Below are positions 1 to 9,901 of a stretch of 23,290 bases of DNA, one piece after another. Below the pieces are notes generated by a model. The model saw only the letters and a list, made by a program, of their open reading frames with translations. It was not told the origin of the DNA and searched no databases. The stretch spans positions 1-23,290 of the forward strand of contig JBNGIS010019816.1 of assembly GCA_049999725.1 (NCBI GenBank), in the 5' to 3' direction. The position numbers and the translations under genes were made by a program. The stretch is from Haplomitrium mnioides. Lineage: Eukaryota; Marchantiophyta; Haplomitriopsida; Calobryales. How positions within the stretch are numbered: the first letter of the stretch is position 1; each line of letters starts with the position of its first letter.

Positions 1-280
1 GGCCTCAAGTTTTGGGTCCTTCGAATATACGAAAAGAATTACACAAGGAAGATTGGGTGTGGTGAATGTGAACCTGAGTTGTAAATGAATGATTTCAGTG
101 AAGTCTGAAGAGAGTGAGTGGTGAATCGAAGGCTAATGAGGAAAGAGAGATTCTTTAAGGCCTCAAAATGATACCTAACAAGGGGCCATCTCAGAAAAGA
201 ACCTAAAAGCCCATAATTTGTCCTCCTCCACATCCAAAGAGGCGACTGTGCAGGTTAAGACTGGAAACAAGGGAGTGACA
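1..280 (+). repeat. 3' end of the 5' LTR
   Basis: This matches 9622-9901 base for base without any indel. I count 25 mismatches in 280 (about 9%), most of them transitions. The homology stops after ...GTGACA at 280, which fits the CA dinucleotide that ends plant LTRs. The start of this LTR lies outside the window. The two LTRs of one element are identical at insertion, so the divergence means the insertion is old. Confidence 0.9.
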
Positions 281-437
281 TGAATTTTTGACGCTAGAAG
301 GAGGGCCAAAGGTTTGGAGAAACCTGAGACCAACCCGAACCAAAGATACCGCTTTGTGCACCTGAAACTCAAGTCAGTTTGTAAGAAATCCACTGTTGAG
401 AAATAGAGCAACGGGGGGTTGAGCCTGTTAAGGAAGA
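281..437 (+). other. Retrotransposon untranslated leader, possible decayed primer-binding site
   Basis: This stretch lies between the LTR end and the first gag ATG. A primer-binding site should begin a few bases after the LTR. The only candidate I see is TGACGCTAGAAG at 289-300, which would be a TGGCGC-type site with one G-to-A change. I cannot match it to a particular tRNA with confidence. No other feature is visible. Confidence 0.35.
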
Positions 438-2155
438 GTGGCGGAAAGAAGAGACTTATGGGTGGAAGTGGCACTGGTCAATGGAGGGATGGCCAATCCT
501 GTACCACCTTCTGGACTTCAGGGACGTTTCAAATACAAGTCCTTCAAGGGATGCTCGAAGAATGACCCAGATGCATGGCTGGATGACTTGGAAAATACTG
601 CAGCAGCAAATGGGGAGGCCCATGTGAAGATTGAAATCCTACCAGTAGTGTTGAAGGGAGAGGCCCAGCCCTGGTACAAAGATTTGCCAAACAATGTCAA
701 AATGGACTAACATGCATTCAAGACGGCCTTCATAACAGAGTTCCGTGGGATTGGGGAAGAAACAGAAGCGCTAATCAAGATGGGTCAGCTCAAGATGAAG
801 AAGAAGGAGTCTGCGAGGAAGTTCCTCCAACGATTCAAGAAGGTAGCGAGGAAGCTCAATCCGCTCGCCACTGACAGGATGCTCACAACATGGTTCTTGG
901 CAGCGCTCCCCGGAGGAATCGGGACATGGGTGCACAAAACAGATCTACAGACTCTGGAGGATGCAGTCAATGCAGCCAGATCCCATGTGAATGCTGCTAT
1001 CACCAGTTCCCGGAGGAAGGCAAGGTCCAAGCATGACTCTGATAACTCTTTGGACACCTCGGACAGTGACGAAAAAACAGATTAGAGTTCCGAGTCCTCC
1101 TCGAAAAGCGAGAATGAGGCCAGTAGCAGCAGCTTAGAGGAGGACAGAACATCCAGAAGGAAGAAAAAGAAGAAGAACCTGAAGAAGAAGAAGAAGCAGA
1201 CCAAGGAGAGTAGTCATCGCAAGGGCGCCAACAAAGTAAGATACAAGAAAGCTGAACTCGAACCCGAGGCAAGTAGGAAGCTAGGGGGAGGGATCAAATT
1301 GAGGAGCTGAGCGCCAAGATGGAGGCGATAAACATACTCTTGGCAAGTTTCAAGTCAGAGGGCGCGCCCTTGCCAACTAGGAGAGTTGGAGTCTGGTGCG
1401 TACGATGCAAGCAATATGGACATTCCCCTTATGAATGTCCGAATGACACTAATGTTGTGTTTTACGTGAGGGAGGAAGCACCAAAGTACTTGAGAGAAGA
1501 GGTGGAGTATGTCATGGAGGAAGCCCCTGAGACGGTGTATCAAATCAGTGGGGGACCCCCGACAATGCTTAATAGACCCGCAAGAGGGAACGGAGGGCTG
1601 GTGAATCCATGGACTGCCAATCGACTACCTCGAATAACAATCATGGTATGTTGGAATTGTGGCTAGCTCGGCCATATTTGATCTAGTTGTTCGGAACCAT
1701 GGAAGAGTGGTTATGGTCAACCACCTCCCTTGTGCTTCTAATTTAAGAAGGAGGGGCATGTGGCGGTGAATTGTCTTAACCGAAGGCCCAACGCTCCTCT
1801 TGGGCCAAACGCAAATCCTCCTCTCCCCGCAACTGTCAATCTAATCTCATTAGAGACGGAGGAAGAAGTAGAATTGCTAAGATGGGAGACTCCCACTCCC
1901 AAAGATTGTTTCCGAGTAGTCACTAGAGTCGGGGCAAAGACAAAGAAAAGGAGCCAGAAGAAGTCTAAGCGAAGATCCACAAAAATGGTGGCTCAAACAA
2001 CCTCATCTCGCAACGATTTGAATTATCAGAGGGATAATCCGAAATGGTTCTATCCGAAGCAACAGGACCATGTGAGGAGACAATTGGAGGCTTTGGAAGC
2101 TCTCGAAGAAGAGCATGCGGCAGAAAAAACTCTCAAAGAGGTCCGTAATCAATAG
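438..2155 (+). pseudogene. gag: Retrotransposon gag polyprotein, broken
   Basis: The frame opens with MAERRDLWVEV at 438 and carries a retrotrans_gag-type capsid region (WLDDLEN, AQPWYKDL, TAFITEFRG) to about 1085. A stop interrupts it at 708-710, and a second stop at 1083-1085 precedes a Lys/Ser-rich stretch. Between about 1085 and 1319 the frame shifts. The second part holds three nucleocapsid zinc knuckles: 1397-1438 is an intact C-x2-C-x4-H-x4-C; 1649-1690 has the same spacing but two internal stops; 1733-1774 has lost its second cysteine (CF-stop-F then KKEGH). An acidic and basic tail follows to 2155. Gag would package the element RNA in virus-like particles. The homology call is firm, and the protein cannot be made from this copy. 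Confidence 0.85.
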
Positions 2156-2324
2156 GGAGGAACCCATGAGGCACAGACGAAGGTTGCACTTGAGGAAGAG
2201 GGGACAAAGCCCAACCCCTACAACATTCAGGCAGATGTGTGGAATTGTCATGTGATAGCCACAGTGGGTCAACTCATCAAGAATAACCCACTGTATCGGA
2301 GACAACTTCGTGAATTGCTGATGG

Positions 2325-2912
2325 GAGCTAGGAGGAGAAGAAGGCTACCCAAGGTGGGAGATTGACATCCAGATTGCAAGGTGCACATTTGCCTTAGTGC
2401 TTGTAGATGGAGGAGCAGGAGTCAACATCATGGTAGAGGAAACAGCTCACAAACTGGGATTCACGAAATTCCAATGTACATCTCGAATCATGAGGCTGGC
2501 GGATGGTTCTCGAGTAAAGCCATTGGGTTCTCTCCTCCAAATTCCAACATTCATCGGAGGGAAGGAATTCAAGTTCAATTATCTGGTAATGCGACCCGTC
2601 AGAGCGTCTCCATGCCCGGTGTTGATCGAAAGGCCATGGTTGTATGCGGCAAGAGTGATGCACAACTGGGGGAACTCCACACTGGTGTTCGGCCCCGAAA
2701 GAACGTCGATGCATTACGGTCTTGTTCCTCACTTGGGTGAAACGCAGTCTAAGGCACAATATGACAGTGAGTGGTCCGACGAAGAAGAGGATTCAAAGTA
2801 CCACTATTGGGTACAATTGGTGAGTGAAGCGACAGAGGAGAATTTGCCAGAGGAGGGTGTAATTTCCGTCAATCAAATCAAATTATCTACCTATGACAGA
2901 ACAGAGCATTAG
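2325..2912 (+). pseudogene. pol: Retrotransposon aspartic protease region of pol
   Basis: The readable frame runs through GYPRWEIDIQIAR into ALVLVDGGAGVNIM, with the catalytic aspartate at 2406-2408. The motif is D-G-G-A rather than the usual D-T/S-G-A/S; a DGG form followed by VNI also occurs in plant OTA-clade proteases, so it may be ancestral. A hydrophobic strand (NYLVMRPVRASPCPVLI) follows, in the place of the usual second half of retropepsin. The frame ends with a stop at 2910-2912, and it matches the frame of the downstream RT (702 bases between the first codons, a multiple of three). The protease would cut the Gag-Pol polyprotein. The stretch 2913-3098 is a degenerate link with no recognisable domain. 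Confidence 0.75.
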
Positions 2913-3098
2913 TGGGATGAGTCCACGGAAGATCGGACAAGAGCTGAGGACACTAGGATATGAAAGGAGGACTAATCCGAAGTACCTCATCGGATCCAAG
3001 AAACGGACACTGGAAGGTCCGCAGAAGCTCATCGGGAGGAGGGCGGAGTACGGTTAGCCACGCTAATACCATCAGAGGATAATATAGGACGAAATGAA

Positions 3099-4193
3099 AT
3101 GGGAGTGGTGAGGAATGCCCAGCACAAGCAACTAGTGGTCCAAGAAAGACACACCTTCCATATAGGTGCCCAATTGCCCATAGAAACAAAGCGGGCTCTC
3201 ACCATTCTTCTATACAATTTTAGTGATGCCTTTGCTTGGAGTTACATAGACCTAAAGGGAGTCCCAAGAGAATTGGGGGAGCATCGAATGGACCTGGAGC
3301 CAACAGCGATTCTGGTGCGACAGAGGCAATATCGTATGAATCCCCAATTCTCCCTACTGATGGAGGAGGAGATAGACAAACTCCTAGAAGCCGAATTCAT
3401 TTACCCCGTCCTCAACAGTGAATGGGTGTCCCCTCTGGTAGTGGTACCCAAAAAGGTGGGGCAGGATGGAAAGAAGAAGATTGGAGTATGCAAGGATTTC
3501 CAAAAACTAAACGACACCACGAAAAAAGACCACTACTTGTTGCCTTTCACAGATGGGGTGTTGGATTTGGTGGCAAGGCAGGAGGTGTATAACTTTCTTG
3601 ATGGGTACTCTGGTTATAACTAAATCTGGATCCGAGAGGAAGATCAGCTCAAGACAGCATTCACCACGGAATGGGGGGTGTTTGCTTTCAGAAGAATGCC
3701 ATTCGGTCTATGCAATGCACTAGGTACCTTCCAGCAAATGATGATGAGCATCTTCCACGACTACCTCAGGAAATTCCTAGAAGTGTTCATCGACGATATA
3801 GTGGTATACGGAAAGTTGGAGAACCACGAGAGGGATGCAAGGCTCACCCTTCAAAGGTGTAGAGAAACGGGGTTGAGGTTGCACCTAGACAAGTGCTTCT
3901 CTGGAGTGAAGGAGTGGATACTCCTCGGACACCGGATATCAAGCAGAGGAATAGAGGTGGATCATGAAAAGATCACCAACTGGATAAATATGGCATTTCT
4001 TACCAACCTAAAAGAGGTGCAAGGATTCATGGGGTGCGTCGTATACTACCGCAGATTCATCGACCAATTCGCCTCAGTGGCTCTACCCCTCACCCAAATG
4101 ACCAAAGGAGGTAGCACATTTGAGGCCACTCTTGAAAGATTGGGAAGCGCCCCTGTATTGGTACCTCCCAACTGGGGAAAAACGTTCATGTGA
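3099..4193 (+). pseudogene. pol: Retrotransposon reverse transcriptase domain of pol
   Basis: The RT is continuous in one frame apart from a stop at 3621-3623, where GYSGYN is followed by TAA; one C-to-T change from CAA explains it. Visible blocks are EFIYPV, WVSPLVVVPKK, LPFTDGVLD, FLDGYSGYN, the fingers/palm segment TAFTTEWGVFAFRRMPFGLCNA, and the catalytic FIDD box at 3786-3797, which keeps both aspartates. LGHRISSRGIEV and GFMGCVVYYRRFI mark the thumb and connection. The frame is lost by a shift just before 4190, where RNase H continues in another frame. It would copy element RNA into DNA. Confidence 0.9.
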
Positions 4194-4711
4194 TGATCGA
4201 CGTTTCAAGATTCTGCATTGGAGCAGTGTTATCCCAAGTAGATGAGAAGGGACGCGATCACCCAATATACTTCGCCAGCAGGCTACTGGCACTAGTAGAG
4301 AAGAACTACTCTGCAACAGATCGGGAAGCACTGGGAATCATCTATGCCCTAAAAAAATTCAAGCATTATTTGTTGCAGCATAAAGTGATCGTCCACATAG
4401 ATCACAATGCACTCAAGTACATGGTGAACAAACCAGACGTCACCGGTTGGATTGCAAGGTGGGTACTTCTCTTGCAAGAATTCGATGTTGAGGTCAGGAT
4501 CAAGCCCGAGAAAAAGCACAACAACGCAAATTTCTTCTCTCGTAGTGTTGGGTCTGTCAATCAAGAGGAGGTAGGCGATCAATTCCCTGATGAGGACTTG
4601 TTCCAAGTAAGGGTCGAAGGGACCACGAATTACGCTCTCATCACTAAGTTCCTCTATTCAGCTCAAATTCCCCAATGCATCAACAAAGAGGAGGCTACTG
4701 TATTCCTTTGA
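4190..4711 (+). pseudogene. pol: Retrotransposon RNase H domain of pol
   Basis: The domain starts around MIDVSRFCIGAVLSQ, giving the first acidic residue, and continues through IYFASRLL, YSATDREAL (the conserved glutamate) and VHIDHNALKYM (the second aspartate). The final motif reads NANFFSR where gypsy elements normally have an aspartate (NxxADxLSR type), so the last catalytic acid appears lost. A TGA at 4709-4711 separates it from integrase in the same frame. It overlaps the end of the RT frame by four bases, which reflects a frameshift rather than a real gene border. RNase H removes RNA from the RNA-DNA hybrid during replication. Confidence 0.85.
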
Positions 4712-4729
4712 AAGATAAGGCCATACCTC

Positions 4730-5925
4730 TTGATCAAGGGGATATTGCATAAGAGAGGGTATGACGGGATGATCAGATGCTACTTAGAGCGAGATCAGTC
4801 CACAGTGGTGATGCAGACACTCCATAGAGAGGAAATAGAAGGCCACTTTGCAGCCGACACCACAATCAGGAAGATCCTGGATGTAGGATATTGGTGGTCC
4901 ACCTTGCACAAGGATGTGCATTTTTGGGTGAAGAGGTGTGATGCCTGCCAAAGGATAGGGAGGCATGCAACAAACCAACACCATCCTTGGTACCCATCAT
5001 TCCCTTAGCACCTTTTGAGAAGTGGGGTATAGACTTCATCGGTCCAATTGCACCTTCCACCCGGAAGGGCAACAAGTACATATTGTTGGCCAGAGATTAT
5101 GCCACCAAGTGGGTGGAAGCCAGAGCAACGCAGAAGGACGATGCCAAAGCAGTGGCAGCCTTCCTCTATTAGCAGATGTTCTCCAGATTCGATCCTTCGT
5201 TGGAGCTGGTCAACGATCAGGGGACGCACTTCATCAATTAGGTAATCAAAGATCTGACCCATCGGTACCTAGTCAAGCACAGAAGTACCACAGCTTACCA
5301 CCCCAAGGGGAATGGCCTAATAGAAAGGGCCAATGGAATCATGGAGAAAATACTCAATAAGACAATAGCAGCAAACAAAGCGGATTGGGATCTGAAGCTG
5401 CTTATTGTCACCCATGCATACAATTTGGCTTACAAGACCACAACAAGGCATAGTCCTTAATTTTTGGTCTTTGGACAACACGCCCTGGTGTCTGTAGAGT
5501 ATGAGGTACCCACCAAAAGGGTGTTGGAGCAAGAGAAGATGGCTGAGGATCAAAGTAGAAGGGAGAGACTCTATCAGTTGGAGAGCTTGGAAGAAGCTAG
5601 AGAGATAGCCCAAGGAAGGTTGGAGCACCAACAAGAGCTAAGGAAGAAGCAGCAAAATAAGGAGCTCAAACCAACTAACCTCTGGGAGGGCAATCTAGTG
5701 TTGTTGTATGACAATAGGTTTCTACATTTCCTTGAGAAATTGCACACAAGGTGGATGGGACCATTCATGATGAACAAGCTCCATCGGAATAGGTCAGTAG
5801 AGCTGGAAACACTAGAGGGTCACAAGTTAGCTAACAAGGTACTCTTCGACAAATTGAAAAAATGTGAGAATCAGGAGGAGCAGGAAGAGGACCTAAATGT
5901 CACACCATTGAAGATGGCCAGATAA
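4730..5925 (+). pseudogene. pol: Retrotransposon integrase of pol, broken
   Basis: The N-terminal HHCC zinc module is visible (LHREEIEGHF and later KRCDACQR). A frameshift near 4975-5000 moves to the frame of the catalytic core. The core keeps all three acids: D in WGIDFIGP (5032-5034), D in VNDQGTHF (5215-5217) and E in GLIERANG (5323-5325); 35 residues separate the last two (DD35E). Stops lie at 5170, 5239 and 5458; TAG at 5239 and TAA at 5458 are each one transition from a glutamine codon. The C-terminal half is a charged helix-rich stretch, then a beta-rich segment with WMGPFMM (GPY/F-type). The frame stops at 5925 with no chromodomain. Integrase inserts the cDNA into the host genome. Confidence 0.88.
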
Positions 5926-5939
5926 CGGAGGTAAAATTA

Positions 5940-5962
5940 TGTGTATGTGTGTGTGTGTGTGT
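5940..5962 (+). repeat. TG dinucleotide microsatellite
   Basis: A short run of GT/TG repeats with one TA interruption sits in the untranslated stretch between the integrase stop and the 3' LTR. Confidence 0.85.
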
Positions 5963-5966
5963 TTCG

Positions 5967-5983
5967 TAGGGAGGGCGTTTTGT
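5967..5983 (+). other. Candidate polypurine tract and start of the 3' LTR
   Basis: GTAGGGAGGG is a purine-rich block just downstream of pol, followed by TGTGAGGATG at 5981. Plant LTRs begin with TG and are preceded by a polypurine tract, so 5981 is the best visible LTR start. It cannot be proved here, because the matching start of the 5' LTR is outside the window. Confidence 0.45.
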
Positions 5984-6652
5984 GAGGATGTATTGCAACA
6001 GTTATGGAGGCCGGACAATGACCACTCATAGGAGACAACCACCAGAGAAGGGAGATAAAGGGTGTTCCCAAGGTCGCTTCACACTTAAAGAGGGAGTTAT
6101 GTCAGCCAGTGATTTGGAGCACTAAGGCAGAATTCAAGAAATCGGAAGCATTTGTGGTACAATGGTTCTTTGCAAGTGTTAAGGCCTCTCACGAGCCACG
6201 AATTAATCTCAAATAGCTACTAAGAGTAGGGCGCATGATTCCTAGGAGGAAAACATGATCATGGCAGAAGGATGAAAAGAGAGCAGTGATTGCCAGCTAT
6301 AGGAGGGGTTCCATTTCAAAATCCGAAGTAGGCCAACGCAAAGCTGTAGGCCTTATGAGGATGCAGGGATCGTGGTCGAGCAAGGGAGACGGGGACGACC
6401 ACTCCAAGCAAAGTGATCCGAGAAGGAAGAACGGATCCACAAGCAAACATCCGAAGACACTCAAAGGAGGCAGATCGCGGACATGTCATATAGTGGCCAC
6501 CAATCGAGAAGCAAGAATCGGGGATGAAATGAGGAGGTGAGATCGTCACAAGGGCGAGCAAGGCCAAGGAAGAGGGATGCCTTGATCCCACAAGCAAGAG
6601 CGCGCCCTGCAAGGGCCAATCGAGCTCACTCTTCAAATCCCCAGATCCTAGC

Positions 6653-6765
6653 GGAAATGTGGAGTTCTCTGAATGCTCCGCGAGATTCCACGGAAATGTG
6701 GCGTCTCCAAGCGATTCACGGGATTCTACGGAAGACGTGGCAGCTCCAAGGAGTCTAAGGATCTG
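6653..6765 (+). repeat. ~39-bp tandem repeat within the LTR, about 3 copies
   Basis: Three units begin at GGAAATGTGG (6653), GGAAATGTGG (6692) and GGAAGACGTGG (about 6730); the first two each end in GATTCYAC. Spacing is 38-39 bp. The third unit contains GACGTGGC (6734-6741). Confidence 0.65.
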
Positions 6766-6884
6766 CGAGAAGCCGCCTTCCTAAGTGGAGATCCCACTAA
6801 ACATGGTTCCGATCCGTCTTACGACGTGGGAACCTCACTTAAGAGGGATCCGCGAAGAGTCCAACCAGGGAGCTATGAGGAAGA

Positions 6885-7540
6885 GTGTCGAAAGGGTGAC
6901 ATAGCGTGGGTTTGACCGAAGGAAGGCGGAAGAGTGTCGGAAGGGTGATTTATCGGGGATCCGAGTGGAGGACGATTGAGGGAGCCAAAGGGACGACTTA
7001 GCGCGAATCTGGTCACGGGAGACCCGTCTAATGCCGAAGAGGTGATTCATCAACGTTCCGACCAAGGAAAAACCGAGGAAGCTGAAAGGGTGACTTAGCG
7101 GGGATTCGGCAGGAGGAAAAGTAGAGGAGAGCCAAAATAGGGACAAATCACCGAACGGGCCGACGAAGAGCGAGTGGAGGTGAAAAGGCAATCTATCGAC
7201 CATTCAATTACTAGAGAACCAGTTAAGGTGGTTCCGATCCATCCTCCGACATGAGGGGACCACCTATCTTGGATCCATGGAAACGCCAACCGAGGGGGGG
7301 GCCTACGGAGGGAGCGGCAAAAAGGTGACCTAGCGCTGATCTGACTAGAGAAGATCCGTAGAAGCCAAAAAGGCAACATGACGCCGATCCAGTTGGGGGA
7401 GAAAGGGATACACCAAAAAGGTGACTTATCGAAGAACCGGATTGACAGATAGTGGCAGCCGGGAAAACGACTTAGCACAGATTCGACCATTGAAGGAACA
7501 ACCGACACGAAAAGGATGATCCTTCGCAGATTCGGCTAGG
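6885..7540 (+). repeat. Degenerate ~48-bp repeat within the LTR, about 12 copies
   Basis: A motif like AAAGGTGACTTAGCG followed by GATTCGG recurs near 6892, 6938, 6990, 7040, 7083, 7136, 7180, 7319, 7367, 7415, 7465 and 7512, mostly 43-53 bp apart. Copies are diverged, so this is an old internal tandem array. The open frames across it on the minus strand are by-products of the repeat. Confidence 0.6.
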
Positions 7541-7714
7541 CCAAGGGGAAAGTTCGACAGGGTTCGGACGAGACATTCGAAAGTTCAACAAGGAGGACAC
7601 TTTTGTCATTCTTACAACAAGCGTAGTGACAAAGTAGCGAAGGAAGCTTCGGGCGCTTGCATTGTTCTTTTCTCAAAGGGATGACAAAATAGTGATATCG
7701 ACACAAGTTCTTAC

Positions 7715-7723
7715 TTATAAAGA
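7715..7723 (+). promoter_or_regulatory. Possible LTR TATA box
   Basis: TTATAAAGA lies in the LTR and is followed at 7737 by the first TGACGTGGC site. It is a weak TATA candidate. The ACGT sites mostly lie downstream of it, so the real transcription start may be elsewhere in the LTR. Confidence 0.25.
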
Positions 7724-7736
7724 GGAGTTCTTTGGA

Positions 7737-8208
7737 TGACGTGGCAAGCACAGGGAGTCAGTAGAGGTTCTTCGGATGGAATAGCGAGCGCAAGAAGTCT
7801 GCGAAGCGATTCGAAAACGTGGACGAAGGAGAGTGAAGTCCACGTGTCAACTTGGAAAGAGGGGTCAGTGCGACGGTCAGCCTATCCCCTTGCGGGGCGA
7901 CGTTGGGCGGCGGCCTTCAGACGACGTGGCGCTCTGAGACGTGAGGAGAGGATTCTGTGGTTCAACTTCGGAAGGAAGTCAGCCGACGGTCCGCCTATCC
8001 CTTTGCGGGGCAGCATCGAACGACGCCTTTCGGATGACGTGGCGACTTAGGGAGCCTGGAGCAAAGTCAGAGGACACGTGACAGCAGATGAGAGCTCATC
8101 GGACCTCGAGCCGCAAGCGGGTCAACTTCGAAAGGGAGGGTCAGCGTGATGGTCACCCTACCCCCTTGTGAGGCGGCATCGGACGGTAATGCAATGGATG
8201 ACGTGGCG
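7737..8208 (+). promoter_or_regulatory. LTR repeat with ACGT-core (bZIP-type) sites
   Basis: Three related segments (7846-7931, 7961-8044, 8121-8208) share CAACTT near their start, CCTAYCCCYTTG in the middle and ACGTGGCG at the end. The ends give CGACGTGGC at 7922-7930 and TGACGTGGC at 8035-8043 and 8199-8207; a further TGACGTGGC is at 7737-7745. CACGTG G-boxes occur at 7841-7846, 8075-8080 and, further on, 8673-8678. TGACGTGG and CACGTG are established plant bZIP binding cores, used in abscisic-acid, stress and light responses. That this array acts as an LTR enhancer is inference. Confidence 0.55.
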
Positions 8209-9621
8209 TGCGGAGGATCATTGGGGATCTGCGAGGGAATCTGTTGAGATTCTGTGGACTGGGTTTAGTGGGGCGCTTCGGAACTCTGTTATGAAGAACC
8301 CTTCGGACCAGACTCTGTGAGAATCTACAGAATCTCGATCCACAAGATTCCTCGGACGCCCTGTGGAGCTATCGTTGTACTTGTCACTTCTCGACCAACT
8401 GACAGAACACGCTGCGCACACTTTTTCTCCATTGTAAAAGGATTAACGAACATTAGAGACACATGTTGACACCTCCTTTTCCAAGCCTAACAGAATTAAT
8501 GACTTCAGACAAAGCACGCTCGTGGGGGCACAAGATCGCTTGGTGGAGGGAGGGGTTATACCTCGAGGGACTCCGATTTAGAGGGGGTATGCACATGCAA
8601 TCAAAGGACGCAATAGCAACCTCAGAACGGGGAAATCGCACATGGTAAGGAATTCGCACAATGGTAAGAGATCACGTGAAGCGGGTGGACTAGTTCTAGG
8701 GGGCTAAGGGGATTCGGAGGTGGACTGAAGGGGCGCCGTGAATAGCAAAGTGAGGAGCTTTGGATGATCAGGCGATCCAGGTGAACTCGTCCTCACATGT
8801 GGACCAAAGCGGAGGTGGACCCATATGTGAGGCTTGAAGGGATTTCGGCCAGCCGATAACTAAGGAGAGACTGCCGAGTGAGGAGCTTAGAGTCATTTAT
8901 GCATTTCTCTGTGCAAGTGCATCAACCTAGAGTGCTCGGAGTGCGCTCTGGTGTAATTATTCAAGTGGAGCCAAGAGAGGGGAGGCTGCGTTAGTGCCTA
9001 AGCACTGCGGAGTAAGACTCCTCAAGGCTCGGAGTGGAGGGGATTACCTGCAGTCAAGGGGATTGTTCTTCCAGAGGTGGAAGTGAAAGAAAGCCTCTTC
9101 CTAGCTTGAGGAAGTAAATTCAGGGTTTCTCGTGAGGGAAGTAGAAAAAATAACTGGAGAAGGGTGCGTGAGTGGTTGTTGTAGAGAAGTTGGAAGACAG
9201 TTGAAGATTTAGAAGGGAAGTACCAATGGTGGAATCAATCAAGAGAGTCTTCAAAAACTCTGTTCCTCATTACAGTACATAGTGTAAATGGTTTGTGTAT
9301 CGAAGTATAGTTAAATTCCTAGTTTGCATTTAAGTTCAAGCAGCGTAGTAGAATAAAATCTATCAGAACAGTTGAGCAGACCTTGAGATAGCTCGGAAGA
9401 GGGAGTCTAGTCCTTATGACACCTATGGGGAAATGATCCTAGGGGGAAATGTTCTCTGTTTATAATCTTGTGTATAGCTTTGTGATTAATTCATATTTGG
9501 ATAGCAAGGATCTATTGTACTAGTTCTGTGACAAACCTGGGAAGGGAAGTCCATACCTCTGTAATTGTCTCTTGGTGTAGGACACAACATCTTTCTGCCC
9601 CAACCACAAATAAGGTGGCAG
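8209..9621 (+). other. LTR interior without a recognisable gene
   Basis: This part of the 3' LTR lacks a long open frame and shows no domain. It is less repetitive than the part before it. I see no tRNA, no clear TATA box and no coding signal. It contains one CACGTG at 8673-8678. Confidence 0.6.
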
Positions 9622-9901
9622 GGCCTCAAGTTTTGGGTCCTTGGAATATATGGAAAGAATTACACAAGGAAGATTGGGTGTGGTGAATGTGAACCTAAGC
9701 TATAAATGAATGATTTAAGTGAAGTCTGAAGAGAGTGAGTGGTGAACCGAAGGCTAATAAGGAAAGAGAGAATCCTCAAAGCCTCAAAGTGATACCTAGC
9801 AAGGGGCCATCTCAAAAAAGAACCTAAAAGCCCATAAGTTGTCCTCCCCTACACCTAAAGAGGTAATTGTGCAGGTTAAGACTGGAAACAGGGGAGTGAC
9901 A
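9622..9901 (+). repeat. 3' end of the 3' LTR (pair of 1-280)
   Basis: This is 280 bp, collinear with 1-280, and ends in GGGAGTGACA at 9901. The following bases GTGGTGTTAG are the start of a satellite-like repeat unit that recurs at 10435, 10969 and 11496, so the retroelement boundary is sharp at 9901/9902. Confidence 0.9.

Larger units (their letters stand above)
1..9901 (+). mobile_element. Degenerate Ty3/gypsy LTR retrotransposon, non-chromodomain (OTA/Tat-like), 5' LTR truncated by window edge
   Basis: Bases 1-280 recur as a direct repeat at 9622-9901, both copies ending in GGGAGTGACA, so they are the 3' ends of the two LTRs. Between them lie, in order, gag with zinc knuckles, protease, reverse transcriptase, RNase H and integrase; this order (integrase last) is Ty3/gypsy. 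The integrase C-terminus ends in a GPF-type module (WMGPFMM) with no chromodomain visible after it, and the RT has the LPFTDGVLD and FLDGYSGYN signatures common in the plant OTA clade. Every domain carries stops or frameshifts, so the copy is dead. Assigning it to Tat rather than Athila is uncertain. If the 3' LTR starts near 5981, the internal region is about 5.7 kb and the whole element would be about 13.5 kb. Confidence 0.9.
5981..9901 (+). repeat. Long 3' LTR (about 3.9 kb if it begins at 5981)
   Basis: The right end is fixed by the direct repeat with 1-280; the left end is inferred from the polypurine-like block. No convincing protein is encoded: the open frames of 60-137 codons on both strands lack recognisable domains and lie in repeated sequence. 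The LTR contains, from left to right, a ~39-bp tandem repeat, a ~48-bp degenerate repeat, a repeat with TGACGTGGC sites, and a gene-free 3' part. LTRs near 4 kb are large but are known in some plant gypsy lineages. Confidence 0.6.

Noticed and set aside
5464-5925. Separate small gene after integrase
   Set aside because: It is in the same frame as the integrase core, follows a single stop at 5458, and contains the expected C-terminal GPF-type module.
6286-8659. Several 60-137-codon open frames in the LTR on both strands
   Set aside because: No recognisable domain, overlapping frames on both strands, and location in internal repeats of an LTR.
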